NCBI GenBank assembly: GCA_029449245.1
Contig: JANATF010000006.1
Span: 2,232,001 to 2,296,000, forward strand
Direction: 5' to 3'
Length of the DNA stretch: 64,000 nucleotides
Source of the DNA: Mortierella alpina
Lineage: Eukaryota > Mortierellomycota > Mortierellomycetes > Mortierellales > Mortierellaceae
This document shows, in pieces, positions 1 through 11,900 of the stretch. The number at the start of each line of letters is the position of its first letter. Position 1 is the first letter of the stretch. The translations under genes were made by a program, and so were the position numbers. The notes below the pieces were generated by a model that saw only the letters and a list, made by a program, of their open reading frames with translations, searched no databases and was not told the origin of the DNA.

Positions 1-97
1 GCGTGTAGGAGGGCGTTTTGATGAAACAGCACTGGAGGGGCAGTGTTTTGCTGACATACAGAAACACTAACCTCAAAACAAATTATCGATCTCGTAG

Positions 98-806
98 CTC
101 CCGCCGGCCTTGCCCAGCAGAAGCGTTTCAACCACACCTCTGCTCGCGACACCACTACCATCCCCGACTTTGGCAAGTACAAGAGCGGATCCGGAGATAC
201 GACCAACCGCGCCTTCTCCTACTTCATGGTCGGTACCACTGGTGCCTTGTCCGTTGTCGGAGCCAAGACCACTGTGGCCGACTTTTTGGCCAACATGTCT
301 GCCTCTGCTGATGTCTTGGCTCTTGCCAAGGTCGAGGTCGATCTCAGCACCATCCCCGAGGGACGCAACGTGACGATCAAGTGGCGCGGAAAGCCCGTTT
401 TTATTAGACATCGCACTGCTGATGAGATTGACGAGGCCAACTCTGTCAACATTGCTGAGCTCCGTGACCCCCAGAACGATGCCGAGCGTGCCACAAAGCC
501 CGAGTGGTTGGTCATGTTGGGTAAGTTGCTTCACATCGGCTTTGCCCTTGCTCATGCCCTGCGTATCTGTTCATTTGCCGGAGGTGATATACTAACTCGA
601 TGTGGCCACTTTCTTTGAAATTAGGTGTCTGCACTCACTTGGGATGTGTCCCAATTGGTGAGGCCGGTGACTACGGTGGATGGTACTGCCCCTGCCACGG
701 ATCCCATTACGATATCTCTGGCCGTATCCGCAAGGGACCCGCACCACTTAACCTTGAGATTCCTGCCTACTCTTTCGAGGAGGGCAACAAGATTATCATT
801 GGTTAA
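98..806 (+). CDS. RIP1: Rieske iron-sulfur subunit of cytochrome bc1 (5' partial)
   Basis: Ubiquinol-cytochrome c reductase Rieske subunit. It carries electrons from ubiquinol to cytochrome c1 in the mitochondrial inner membrane. Exons are 98-520 and 625-806; the intron begins GTAAGT, splits a Gly codon and ends TTAG. Both [2Fe-2S] ligand boxes are present in exon 2: CTHLGCVP and CPCHGSHYD, followed by the family's [10 protein letters not shown] tail region. A membrane anchor region ([18 protein letters not shown]) and the hinge precede the head domain. The first visible exon follows a CTAAC branch point (67-71) and a CGTAG acceptor at 93-97, so the mitochondrial presequence must lie in an exon left of the window. 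The ATG at 21 is in what reads as intron and is not a credible start. TAA ends the protein at 804-806. The family assignment is secure; only the 5' end is missing. Confidence 0.95.
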
Positions 807-946
807 ATATCTAGAAACGGAGAAAGGGACAGAAGACAGAACACACTAGCAGACACGCACCCTCGCAAGAGGAATAATGAAAGAAATCATTACCCCAAAG
901 ATATGCATATCCACAGACGATGATGCTGAATGGTTCCAGCGCCTTT

Positions 947-978
947 TTATCCGCCTTGGTGCTTATCCGCCTTGGTGC
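947..978. repeat. 16-bp perfect tandem duplication
   Basis: TTATCCGCCTTGGTGC is repeated twice with no spacer (947-962 and 963-978) in the short interval between RIP1 and FIGNL1. It probably arose by replication slippage. No function is evident. Confidence 0.8.
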
Positions 979-1093
979 TGCACAGGGATCAGATGTATGT
1001 ATGTCAGAAGGACAAGCCACTGAGCCGTAGGCATTTGCCACCGCTTTTTGGCTCCTGGCTCGCTCAGGACATCAGCCTTTGCACCATCCCGCC

Positions 1094-3672
1094 ATGGACG
1101 AACAAGCAACGCACGCCAATGCACATGCCGCCAGAGCACGTGCAACTCGTAGTCTGCCGCTGATCTCGGCCTCGCACCTTCGTGCGTTGCAGCTGCTTCT
1201 CGCCACCGAGGCTAATGACATTCTCCTGACGCACGAGCAGCGGAAGAATGCCCGCACGCTGCAGAACCACTACCATCAACACTATATGCGGAACTGTCTC
1301 CACAGAGAGTCTGAATCGACCTCGCCAACACAAGCTCAGTCAACGCTTCCCGCGGCTGGTCCGTCCAGGAGGAGAATTGTGGATCGCGTACGACAACGGG
1401 TGGATGCGGTGCTGGAGCGCAAAAAGACGAATCGTGGTTTTATCTCGACCATACGGCCAAACGAAGGCGATGTATCGGAGTACACGATGTGCCTTTCAGA
1501 TCTGGCAGTTCTGGTGCGGGGCAGTATTAGCAAGTTTTTTTTTGTTTACAACACATCGACATGTGTTATCAAGTTAACCCGTTAAGGCTTTCGTGATATA
1601 GAACTGCAACCCAGAGTTAGACAGCCTTCCGACCCCAGCTTCACTAGAGTTTCTACAAGCGAGGTCCAAGCAACTAGCAGAGGCTGCAGATGCTGCAGCA
1701 CGAAAAATGGCAGTGCAGGATCCAGTAAATGTTGGAGCTTCTAGCGAGGATGTCCCTATGGCAGTCGACTCTCCGTCCAACGCGCTACCACCGGCGTCAG
1801 TAATACCAGCAATAGTAGAAGCGTCCATAGAATCAGTGGCTAATGGAAGCAACGCCAGGAATATCAACCAGCAAGCGATGGTCGTTACAGCAGCATCGGA
1901 TATCGCAAAGGAGAGAGACGACGCGCAAACAGTGAACCATGCTTCGGCGCAACCTGCTTCCGCTCCTGCAGTTCCTTCGGTTCCACCTCAGACATCCAGT
2001 TCAAAATACTCAATGTACACCGAGGACGATGGTGATGAAGAGCGTGTCGACCCAGTACCTGTCCCAGACTACAGGCCCATCAATACTTTTGCCAATGGCC
2101 TGGACCGTCCATCAAAGAAACGAGTACGTTTATGTTACTGCACGTAGTGTTTTGCAAGGCAGTTTTCCGCCTTCATGACGCTAATACTGCTGCATTGAAC
2201 TACAGTTGAGACCCGGGCGGACAAATAGCACAGGCGAGAATGGTGCCAGACCTATGCAGTTTATCACGGCCAAAGAGCAACTGGTAAGTGTGAATGTATT
2301 TCCATAGCGTATCAAAGAATGAGAGAAAGCGGTTGCTGAAAATTGCGTTATGATGCACTATGTTATGGATAGGCAATCGAAGAGCAGCAGGAGGAAGAGA
2401 AACGCGCCAATCACTATATGAATAGAGGAGGTTACAGTGCGCCCAGCAATAATCCTTATCTCAACAACGGTACTGCCACGAGCAACCATGGATCGTCCGT
2501 TGTAAATCCCTATACCAATGGAGCAACACCAAACGCACCCAGTCTTAAATCCAAGATCCTCGGCACGAAGCGCCCCAAATTCAAGTCGCCTATAAACAAG
2601 CCAGGCAATAATGACGACGGTTCTAAAGGCTCTCAGTCAAGAAGCCCCTCTGGTGCGGATGAGCCTGTGGACGATAGGCTGAGGAATATTGACCCGAAGA
2701 TGATCGAGGCAATCAAGAATGAGGTACTTTATCAGGATGTAGTTATGAACCCCAGGTATAGGGCAGCTCCTTTCAAATACCTGACCCTTGTTTGGTTTGC
2801 GGAAATGATAGATTATGGAATCGTATCCCGTAGTGGCATGGGACGACATTTCTGGGCTGGAGCATGCTAAAAAGACGATCAAAGAGACCATTACATGGCC
2901 CATGTTGCGACCCGACATCTTCACTGGCCTACGACGACCACCCAAGGGCCTTTTGCTGTTTGGACCTCCAGGAACAGGAAAGACTATGATTGGCAAGTGC
3001 ATCGCCAGTCAGTCGAAGGCGACTTTTTTCAGTATCAGTTCGTCCTCTTTGACGTCAAAGTGGATCGGCGACGGCGAGAAGATGGTGCGCGCACTCTTTG
3101 CCGTGGCGCGCTGCCATCAGCCAGCAGTCATCTTTATGGATGAGATTGATTCTCTTCTTACACAGCGCTCGGACGGAGAGGTAGAGGCTTCCCGAAGGAT
3201 CAAGACTGAGTTTCTGGTCCAGTTTGATGGTGTTGGCGTCGGAGGAGAGGAAGATAGGATTCTCATTGTGGGGGCCACGAATCGACCACAGGAGATTGAT
3301 GAGGCAGCGAGACGTCGGTTCCAAAAGCGACTGTATATACCACTTCCGGAGAATCAAGGACGACACGGACTGATCCTGAAACTGCTGGAGAAGCAGCCCC
3401 ACAACATGACCGCGGAGCAGATTTTGGACATTTGTGAGCGTACCGCAGGCTATTCAGGCTCGGACATGACGGGACTGTGTCGCGAGGCAGCGTTAGGGCC
3501 CGTCCGGGCGATTCAAGGTGATATTCTGGATGTTGATTTAGATGCGCTGAGGCCGATCAACCATGGCGATTTTGTGGAGGCTCTATCTCAGGTCCGGGCG
3601 AGTGTCAGCGACAGAGACCTGGACCTCTATAGGGCATGGGATACGGAATATGGGTCTGTAGCCAAGGGTTAA
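1094..3672 (+). CDS. FIGNL1: Fidgetin-like 1 AAA ATPase
   Basis: Meiotic-clade AAA ATPase of the fidgetin/spastin/katanin group. FIGNL1 is known in plants and animals to disassemble RAD51 filaments. Proposed exons: 1094 to about 1471-1513 (donor uncertain), 1602-2123, 2206-2283, 2373-2723 and 2812-3672. All the well-resolved introns are phase 0. The order matches FIGNL1: a low-similarity N-terminus, the ITAKEQL motif at the exon 3 end, DPKMIEAI just before the ATPase, then [14 protein letters not shown]. The ATPase has Walker A GPPGTGKT, pore-region [15 protein letters not shown], Walker [12 protein letters not shown], sensor and arginine-finger region [16 protein letters not shown], and a C-terminal Vps4-type segment. 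The close match around [19 protein letters not shown] separates FIGNL1 from spastin and Vps4. The start is the first ATG in the open N-terminal frame. Total length is about 730 aa. Confidence 0.9.
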
Positions 3673-4892
3673 GTAGGTCTGAGCTTGCTCGGCCCCTGTT
3701 TCTCTGAGTACCTCACATCGCATCAAGCACTGTATACACCATTCGCTGTATGTCAAGTCGAACGACAGAGGCTCCCGTTCAATAATATACCTTTTACGCT
3801 ATGTGTTGAGAACACATGGGCACATTGCAACTGTTGGGCGCGAGAGGGGGTGGCCTCACCTTGAATGTTTTATGTGCTCCATTTGAGGGACGGGTCCTTC
3901 AGCCGACACCAACACTGATTCAAGTTTAGTCAATATGCGTGTTATTGTTTCGCATGTCTCTAGCGTGATGTGAAATGGCGATGGGAAAGACGGCTAGTCC
4001 TTTTTTTTTTTGTTGTACGGTAGGTCGACCTGTGAGAACACGATATGAACAATCCGTAGCACCTGAATTTGCAGTGATGGTTGCACGAACGGCTCATTGA
4101 ACACAGCGACAATTAATACCTGTTTTCTTGACGGAATCATTGACTTGCAAAATAGTTGGCGTGTCCAGGCCACACCAGCTCATTGAGTAGTACATGTGGT
4201 CGAGTTGTGGTGTGATCTGCGTCTTGCGGGTGTTTCTTGATGGTCTATTTCATTTTGCGTGGGGGTGTCTTGTAAATACTACTCTACCGCTACTGTACAC
4301 CTTGTTTGTTGTGTATCCGATGAACATGAAGGAACAGACGGTGTCGCATAGCCAATTCTCGGTTGATCCTTTATAGGGAATCGCCCGTTTTTTGCGTTTC
4401 TCCAACGCGACGCAGTTCTTTTGAGATGAGACTGCACGACGAGGATCGGCTGTGGGTGATGTTCTTTCATCTCCTACTGTACTGTGCGACAGGGGGTTGA
4501 GTGGGATGATTTTTTTTCTTGCATTCTTGTCCCTGTCAGATATCAGATATCAGATATAGTCTATAACGGTGGCGAACAGGCGCTGCTGCACTCTGGAACA
4601 GGCCACTTGTGATCTGAAACGATCGGGCCACAGGACTATGATACATGCTATAGTGCGCAAAGGCGTGAGCAGACGATGGTGCCTGTCTGGCATGAACGGA
4701 CACGCTGAGCTCTCGTCTACGAAGGACTCTCTTCTTGGCTTCGCTTTTTTGTTGTTGCGTCCGGTCCAGTCGGATGTGGCATATCTGCGAGGGGACGGAC
4801 TGAGAAATGTGGGCTGATTTTTGGGTGCAGCACCTCCCTCGGCGCGGCTGACAAGGCTACGGCAGGAGCGAGAGGAGGGAGCGTACAAACTC
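3673..4892. other. Intergenic region, FIGNL1 3' flank to ERG3 promoter
   Basis: No credible coding sequence. It contains homopolymeric T runs (about 4002 and 4510) and three perfect 7-bp copies of CAGATAT (4537-4557). The right end is the ERG3 promoter. Open frames here are short, low in coding character and lack splice continuity. Confidence 0.6.
4537..4557. repeat. CAGATAT x3 tandem repeat
   Basis: Three perfect 7-bp units about 340 bp upstream of the ERG3 TATA box. The unit contains a partial GATA motif, so a regulatory role is possible but not shown. Confidence 0.6.
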
Positions 4893-4900
4893 TATATAAG
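4893..4900 (+). promoter_or_regulatory. TATA box of ERG3
   Basis: TATATAAG lies 314 bp upstream of the ERG3 start. It is followed by a long CT-rich leader (about 5096-5170) directly before the ATG. It is the clearest core promoter element in the window. It predicts transcription starting near 4925 and a leader of roughly 290 nt. Confidence 0.6.
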
Positions 4901-5213
4901 AGGTACATGTCAACAGAGGACAGGACGAGAGAGGAGAAGCGACAGAAGAAAGTGCACGACATCCAACACACGCAAAACGGGTTTCTCACGGGAACAACAA
5001 TCGAATCCTCGTCTTCGTCTTCGCTGCCCTGGCACCAGCAACTGGTCTGCGCAACCCGCTTTTCGAATCCCGCCTCTGTCCTTCTCTTTTTCGTTATACT
5101 CTTCGCTTCTCTCTCATTCTCTTTCTCTTTCTTCTTTCTTTCTCTCTCTCTTTTTCAATCCATCTCGCGCTCATCTCCCTCCGATCGACATCCCTTCTTC
5201 TCGATCCCTCATC

Positions 5214-6720
5214 ATGGACGTCATCCTCGACAAGGCTGACGAGTACTTCCTCGATGCCGCCTACAAGGCCCTGCCTGCCATCCCGATCCCCGATCTGGTG
5301 GCCGGCCTGGCTGCCATCCCCCATTGGTCAGAGTTCCCCGCCCTCCTGGCCTCAAACACAACATCGCCTCTCCAGGCCATCGCCGGGATCGCGCGCAATG
5401 TGGCCTCGTCCTCCCTTGCCAGCAACGTGACCCTTGATACTCTTTCGGCAGACAACATGCTTCGCCAGTCGATCTCACTTATCTGGCTGACGTACATTGG
5501 CGCGCTGCTCATGTACTTTTCGATGGCGGGAAGCTCCTACTTCCTTGTCTTTGATCAGAACCACACCAAGCACCCCAAGTACCTCAAGAACCAGGTCAAG
5601 CTCGAGATCCAAATGTCCATGAAGGCCCTGCCTGGAATCGCCGTTTGCACCCTGCCCTGGTTCCTGGGAGAGGTCCGTGGCTGGAGCATGCTCTACGACG
5701 GCATCCACAGTGCAGAGAAGGTCGTCTTCAACCCCCCAGCATCGATTATCCAGGAGACTGTCGCTGCTGCTGTTGCCACCGGTGCAGGATTAAATGCCAC
5801 AGGTGCGGCAAAGCCGTTCTCATGGCTGGCTGTGTCCGGTCCTCTCAAGCCCTTCCTCGAGCCTCTGTCGGACGGATGGACTTATGCCGCCATTAGCGTT
5901 GCCTGCTTCTTGTTGTTCACGGACTTTGGCATTTACTGGATCCATCGTCTCTTGCACCATCCCCTGGTCTACAAGCGACTCCACAAGGTAAACCATCATG
6001 TCCCTTTTAGTTTGACCCAGCGTGTACAGGCATTCGGATTATGTGCTCCTTGGGACGCACAAGCGCTCTCTTTCTTGTGCACGGTCGGACAGGGGAAAAA
6101 AAAAGAAAATTGTCGATACCCACCTTGTGCGCAGACAATCATTCCGCTCTCAACAATACAGAAACACAGAACACAAACGCTGTTCAGAGGAGGACGGCCA
6201 AGAGTTCGTTGAGTAGAGCCTAACCTCTCCTTACTTTTCTCCCACCAATTAGCCTCACCACAAGTGGATTGTCCCTACTCCTTTCTCGTCCCACGCCTTC
6301 CACTTCATGGACGGCTATCTTCAGTCATGCCCTTACCACATCTTTGTTTTCCTGATGCCAATGAACAAGTACATTTACTTGCTCATGTTTGGACTGGTCA
6401 ACTTCTGGTCTGTCTTGATCCACGACGGCGAGTACCTTGTTGATAGCGAGGTCGTGAACTCTGCCGCCCACCACTCGGTGCACCATCTGTACTTTAACTA
6501 CAACTACGGACAGTACTTTACTTTCTGGGACCGTTTCGGAGGATCGTACCGCAAGCCTGGCGAGGAACACTTCAACCCCAAGCTCAAGATGGACAGGAGT
6601 GTGTGGAAGAAGCAATCCAAGGATGTTGACAACTTTGACGAGAACGGAAAGCCCACAGCGGCCTCGGATGAGTCCTTCAAGACGGCTACTTTGAGGAAGA
6701 AGACGGCCAAGGTGTTGTGA
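5214..6720 (+). CDS. ERG3: Sterol C5-desaturase
   Basis: Delta7-sterol 5(6)-desaturase. This non-haem di-iron ER membrane enzyme introduces the C5-C6 double bond late in ergosterol-type sterol synthesis. Exons are 5214-5987 and 6253-6720 (phase 0, GTAAAC...TTAG, 265-nt intron), giving 414 aa. All histidine boxes of the fatty acid hydroxylase superfamily are visible: HRLLHH, the box completed across the splice (LHK|PHHKW), and HHSVHHLYFNYNYG. The flanking HAFHFMDGYLQS and IHDGEYL segments are ERG3-specific. Several hydrophobic segments precede the boxes (for example LIWLTYIGALLMYFSMAG). The N-terminus is about 50 residues longer than in yeast ERG3, with helices around residues 1-60. The start is the first ATG after the CT-rich leader. 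A candidate AATAAA lies at 6993-6998. The C-terminus is lysine-rich, as in ER-retained members. Confidence 0.95.
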
Positions 6721-8902
6721 AAAGGATGAAAGTTCAACGCACGAGCCCACGACGACAAAAAAGACTCGCGCACGAGAGATCCAACGTTCCCATCACCACC
6801 CCCTACCTCCCCCAACAGTGTACAACACCTTGTTCTTTTTAGTCTGTCTTTTACCCCGGTAGAGACCTTTGGCGTATCGTGATCGATCGTTTGGGTCTTA
6901 TCGACCACCTTTTTTTTTACCTATCCATCTTTTGTTGCTTACTATGTTCATCATACCTCTTTATTGTTCAGTACTCGACGATCTCTCTATAGAATAAAAC
7001 ACCGGTCTATTGCATTCAGTATGATTAATAGCGGCAATCAAAGAAGGCATTGGAATTATGGGAACGAAGCGCGCGAGATTCATGACTTGAGAAGCACACC
7101 AACCTATCAGGGCATGGCAATGAGCGGCCATAAACAAAACAAAGTTGCTGGGACAATGTCCTCCAGGACGACATGCGGACTAATGTTTACTTGCTCTGCG
7201 ACGTTTTCACATCGCTTAAACCCCTCCGTAGGCATGCCCGTGCGCCGTCCAGATTTGGCGAGAGCTAGGATACGTGTCCATTGCGGCTCAGGGCGCTCAG
7301 CGCTCCTATACATTGTTGTGATATCCCGCTAGGCTGCAGGAAACAATAGACAAAACGGGGTTGACGCATCATTTTTTTTTGGATCTCCTGAATCGCTTTG
7401 GTTTATCTGAACGTCAATCGGCATGCAGGCCTGATGTAGCCAGATACCCGGAGAGTGAGATCGAATCTTATTTCTGTCTGGTGTGCTTGAAGCGGCGAAA
7501 GTGCGAATGGGCGCTCGATGATGGTCTGTTGTGATGCATTATGGGCCTTGGTCCAAGGTGGTTTGGTGTGCACGTTAACGTGGCCATGCACCAAGTGTGT
7601 AGGAAGGCGGCTATGTACAAACGATCCATGCCAAAGCCCAATTATTGACAGGGCGGCGACTGGATTGGGATAGATAGACGCCCTGAAAGAGGAGAGGGCG
7701 GGGAGGAAATAGCTCGGAAATGAAGCCCAAAGACGGTCGACTCCGTTAGAAATTTGAATGCTTGTGAGAAAAGGATTTTCAAGTTGCGCTGTCGACGGAG
7801 ATCGGGCATTGAGATTCAAAGGATCAGAAAGAAGGCGGGGTTGAACAAGGTTCAGATTTGGCAGGGCCATTCGGTGTAGCCGCATTACATTATACCCAGC
7901 GCCGTTGGATGCTGCAAACACACTACAAAGGGTCCCTGTTTGGGGTGGTTAGCCGATAAAGTGCAATGTCGCCTCTCCGATCTGTATCATGTAACTTGTG
8001 TCGAGTGTGGAAAGTCGAATCGCTTTGCAGAGCATCATTGCGTAAACCGAGAGAGTATTGTATAAGTTTGCAGGATGAAAATCTTGCAATCATACAGGAG
8101 GTGTCGTTTTTTTGGCGGGTAGTGCATAGTGTGAAGTGTGGCTGTAGATCGCATCTCCTTTCTTTTGCCTTCTCACTCTCCGGTTGTCATGTCACTCACT
8201 GTCATGCTTTAAGAGTGGCATAACCTGTTTCTCCAGCTTTGCCGTACTAGCGTGTTCTTCGCTAGCAGTTGACTGGTCCGTGAGGCTGCCAGTCACGTGA
8301 GCTGCACCGAGCACGCAGATTCCACCTCTCTCGTCTCTTTCTCGATCGACCCAGCGCACTCCATCTTCATTCCGTCCACTACCCTTCACCACCATCCTCA
8401 CCCTCAACCACAGCCACACACCTGCCGCGCTCTCGCTCTGCCGCTCTTTGTCCTCCTGCCACTCTCACTCTCTCGCTCACTCTCCCTTTTTCCAATTCTC
8501 TAATCTCGATTGCACTCTGGCCAGGAAATATATACTTTCTAAAAACGAGCTAGTGGACCCTTAGCCGCTTCTCGACACGGCTGCTCCTTCCAAACAGCGT
8601 TGACCAAGGACCATTTGCGGGCCGAGAACAAGGCCATAGCATTCTGTCTTTCACGTAGCTTCTGCATCCAACGTTCTTCCTTCACTGTGCTCTACTGCAC
8701 CGTCGGCGGTCGTCTGAAGCAAGAAGCTTGTTGTTTGTCTTATATTCATTCAAGTATGTGCGACCTCACATATCGAAATACCAACTACGCTATCCTTTGT
8801 TCCTTTTGGAATCTGCTTCGCCTGGCGCGGTGCTAGTAGCCAAAGAGCGATGCAACTCACCGCGAAAGCATACTCTTGACCCATGGTACCCTTTAGACTA
8901 AC
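6721..8902. other. Intergenic region between ERG3 and histidine kinase
   Basis: No gene is supported. The left part is the ERG3 3' flank, with AATAAA at 6993-6998. The right part (about 8320-8505) is pyrimidine-rich leader or promoter sequence of the histidine kinase gene, with an AATATATACTTT element near 8525. The longest open frame is on the minus strand at 7403-7921. It has no recognisable motif and is probably chance. Confidence 0.55.
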
Positions 8903-11900
8903 ATGGAGAACACACCCCCAGTGCTGGACCACGCCGAGCCTCTGGCCAAGCCAGAGAACCTCCAACAGCAACGGCCGCGTTTCCTGCGGGCCATCACGTC
9001 GCCTATACCTGCCCTCAGCGCCTTTGTCTCCCCGACCATCCACTCCCCACCTCCTGCGTCCACCTTCAACCGCGCTGCAGGGGATGAACCACAGGATTTA
9101 CTCGGCAAGTCAACACGACCTCGCCCCCGCCCTCAACCTCTGCAGCTCGACTCTGATCAACACACCCCCTCGACCCTGCTGGACGAAACCACCATGCGCA
9201 CATTCTCTTCGACTCTGCTTTCACCGTTCTTGCCCTCATCCCCAGGCTCTATCATGAGCATGCCCACCTCGCCCCTCACATCGTCACATTCGCAGAGTTC
9301 TATCGCAGAGACTTTGAAGGAGCGCCGTTGGTCAAAGGCTCAGACGCTCAACTGGATGCCAGGATTTACCACCGGTCATTGCGCAGATGGATCTGATTTC
9401 CACCCAAGCCCCGTTACTGCGTCCGCAACTTCAAGGTAAGAGCTGTTTTGTTCAAAGGACCAAAGAAAAAAAAAAAGCTAGTCGATATGGATGTGCTTGA
9501 TCTGCATGGAATACCTGGATAGAGTTCCAGCATTTCGGATATCATAGACAGACAGAAGCAGCAGTGTCTCACAGCCCATTATGCTTTCTCTAGGTCCAAT
9601 AAATCCGCCCACAAGCGTCGGTCCGAAGTTCCCGGGAAGCAATGTGTCGTTGATACAAACCCGGATAATTATGATGGATGTGCCAGTCTCGGCCTAGACT
9701 ACATCTCAGTAGTAGGGAATAACTGCAACAGCCAGGAGTCAGGACGGATGTCGACGTTGTCGAGCGACACGACAGTTGGACTGGCCGAGCGACTTTCTGC
9801 ATTCACCTTGAGCATGCGTGGCAAACCACCTTTCAGCAGCGGCCACCTGTCACCGCCATGTTCATCAGAGTCGTCAGTGTCAACACCGAGCGCAAATGAC
9901 GCAAGGGCTGACGTCGCCTTGGGACAAACACCCACACTGCCTTGTCAAGCTACGGGACGCGCTAACGATTACAAGTCATGGGAAGAGTTTTTGGATGATT
10001 ACAGACAGGGTCTGTTCCCCGGAGACAAGGTCGTGTCGCGTCCGCGAGTCGATTCTGCATATCCTCCCCTTCCAGCCTATGCAGGATCAGTTTATGCGCC
10101 CCAATACTTGGCCCCTCCGATTACTACAGCGGAAGAGCAGCGCCTACGGGCACTGTACAGTTTCCGGATACTCGAGACTGGGACTGACGCAAGTTTTCAA
10201 AGGATTGCACGGCTAGTAGCGACGGTGCTGGCAGTGGAAGGATGCATGATTTGCCTAGTCGATTATGATCGCATTTCGGTCAAAGCTCATCATCAAGCAG
10301 ATATCTTGGAGTGCAGTAGAGAGGAGTCTCTTAGTGGCCACGCCATCTTGATGCCCGCTAATGACCCTCTGGTCGTCCTTGACGCCTCACAGGACTGGCG
10401 ATTCAAAAACCTGCCGAGTGTCTTGGGATCCCCCCGCGTGCGATTTTACGCCGGTGCCCCTCTCACCACCGCAAGAGGATATAACATTGGATCGCTTTGT
10501 GTCGTTGACACGAAGCCTCGGCAGGCGTTCTCGGAGAAGGATAAGGCGCTTCTTGTTGACTTTGCAACTATAGTCATGAGAGAGATGGAACTTTGGAACG
10601 ACCAGGTAGAGCTCTGCACGCGCACACGGATGATGCGCGACATTACTTTCTGGGTGCGCGGACGCCTCGGCATGGCAGATAGCGAGTCCGCCGCCACGTC
10701 CACGACCTCGTCCCCGCCTCAGTCAGTTGGCTCAAAGGTTGGTACTGTAGGACCATCAAAACGCAACCCAGACGACACAGTGTCCGCACTAAGTAATGAG
10801 GCGATCCCTGCAACATCACCCGATGCAGCCCCAGTGCTTACAGGATCCATGTCGAACGATCCGGTCATCTTGCCTTTCAATACTTCTCCGCCAGATCCAG
10901 CACTTCCAACGCCCAATGGCTCGCCCAATAGCTCGCCTACATTTCAGTCCAGCAAGCTAGCAGCTATGCCAGAAAAGAACGAACCTGTGAAGCAAAGGAT
11001 TGGCCCCAAAGATAGCCTGCATGACGAGGCGTTCCCATCCGCATGTAGCATGATCCGAATGACCTTGAATGTCGACGCTGTCTACCTTGTTCAGGTCGAA
11101 TCCAATCAGTCTTTTATTCCTCTGAGTGGATCCGACGTTGTATGGAACTACTTGGGACCAGGGTCAGCCAGGCGGGCACCGGTCGGAACTACAAGAAGCG
11201 ACAATGACAGTCATGTGCAGACAGCCCCAGGATTGATGCTGAGTTGCTTGGCGTCTTCCCAAAACATGCAAGATCCTTCCGCAAGGTCTATCTTTGATCA
11301 GGCGACGAAACAAGCAAAGCGAGAGGGCAACTCTTGGATTTGCACTGACGAGGGTTGTCGTCCGCATCGTCTTGGAGATGTGCTGTCGAGTGCTGTGGAA
11401 CCAGACTGGGGACGGGATTTGCCTGTCATCAAGGAGATGGTGGGTTATGTGCGGCAGGAACACCAAGCGCCCCAAGGCTCCCCAGGACCGCTGTATACGT
11501 GCTGCAAGAGTGAGAATGATTGGTTCAACCCAAGCTCTGATACAACCAACGCGACGCACAAGGACACGATGCGACGCAGTCATCTGTGCCATACGTTCCA
11601 GGACACCCTCTCAGCGCTTTCAGCGGGTGCAACCAGTCCCTACAAGTCTTGTGTTGTCATGCCAATACATGGAGCCCCCGCATCCGACATGTCCCCAAAG
11701 GACGATCCAGAACCATGGGCATATTTTGTTGTTCTGTCGTCTTCACGCACCAAGCAATTTACCCTTCACGAGAGAATTTACCTCAAGAACTTTGGTTCAT
11801 GCCTAATAACCGAGGTCTTGAAGCGGAGAGTCGAGGCAGCCGACAAGGCGAAAGGCGTCTTTATCAAGAGGTAAGCAGTCGTGCTTGAACACTGTCCTTT

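Noticed and set aside
73-555. 160-aa open frame on the minus strand
   Set aside because: It is the shadow of the Rieske coding exon on the opposite strand; the plus strand has both iron-sulfur motifs.
7403-7921. 172-aa minus-strand open frame between ERG3 and the histidine kinase
   Set aside because: No motif, no splice partners, and no pyrimidine-rich leader upstream of its start as other genes here have.
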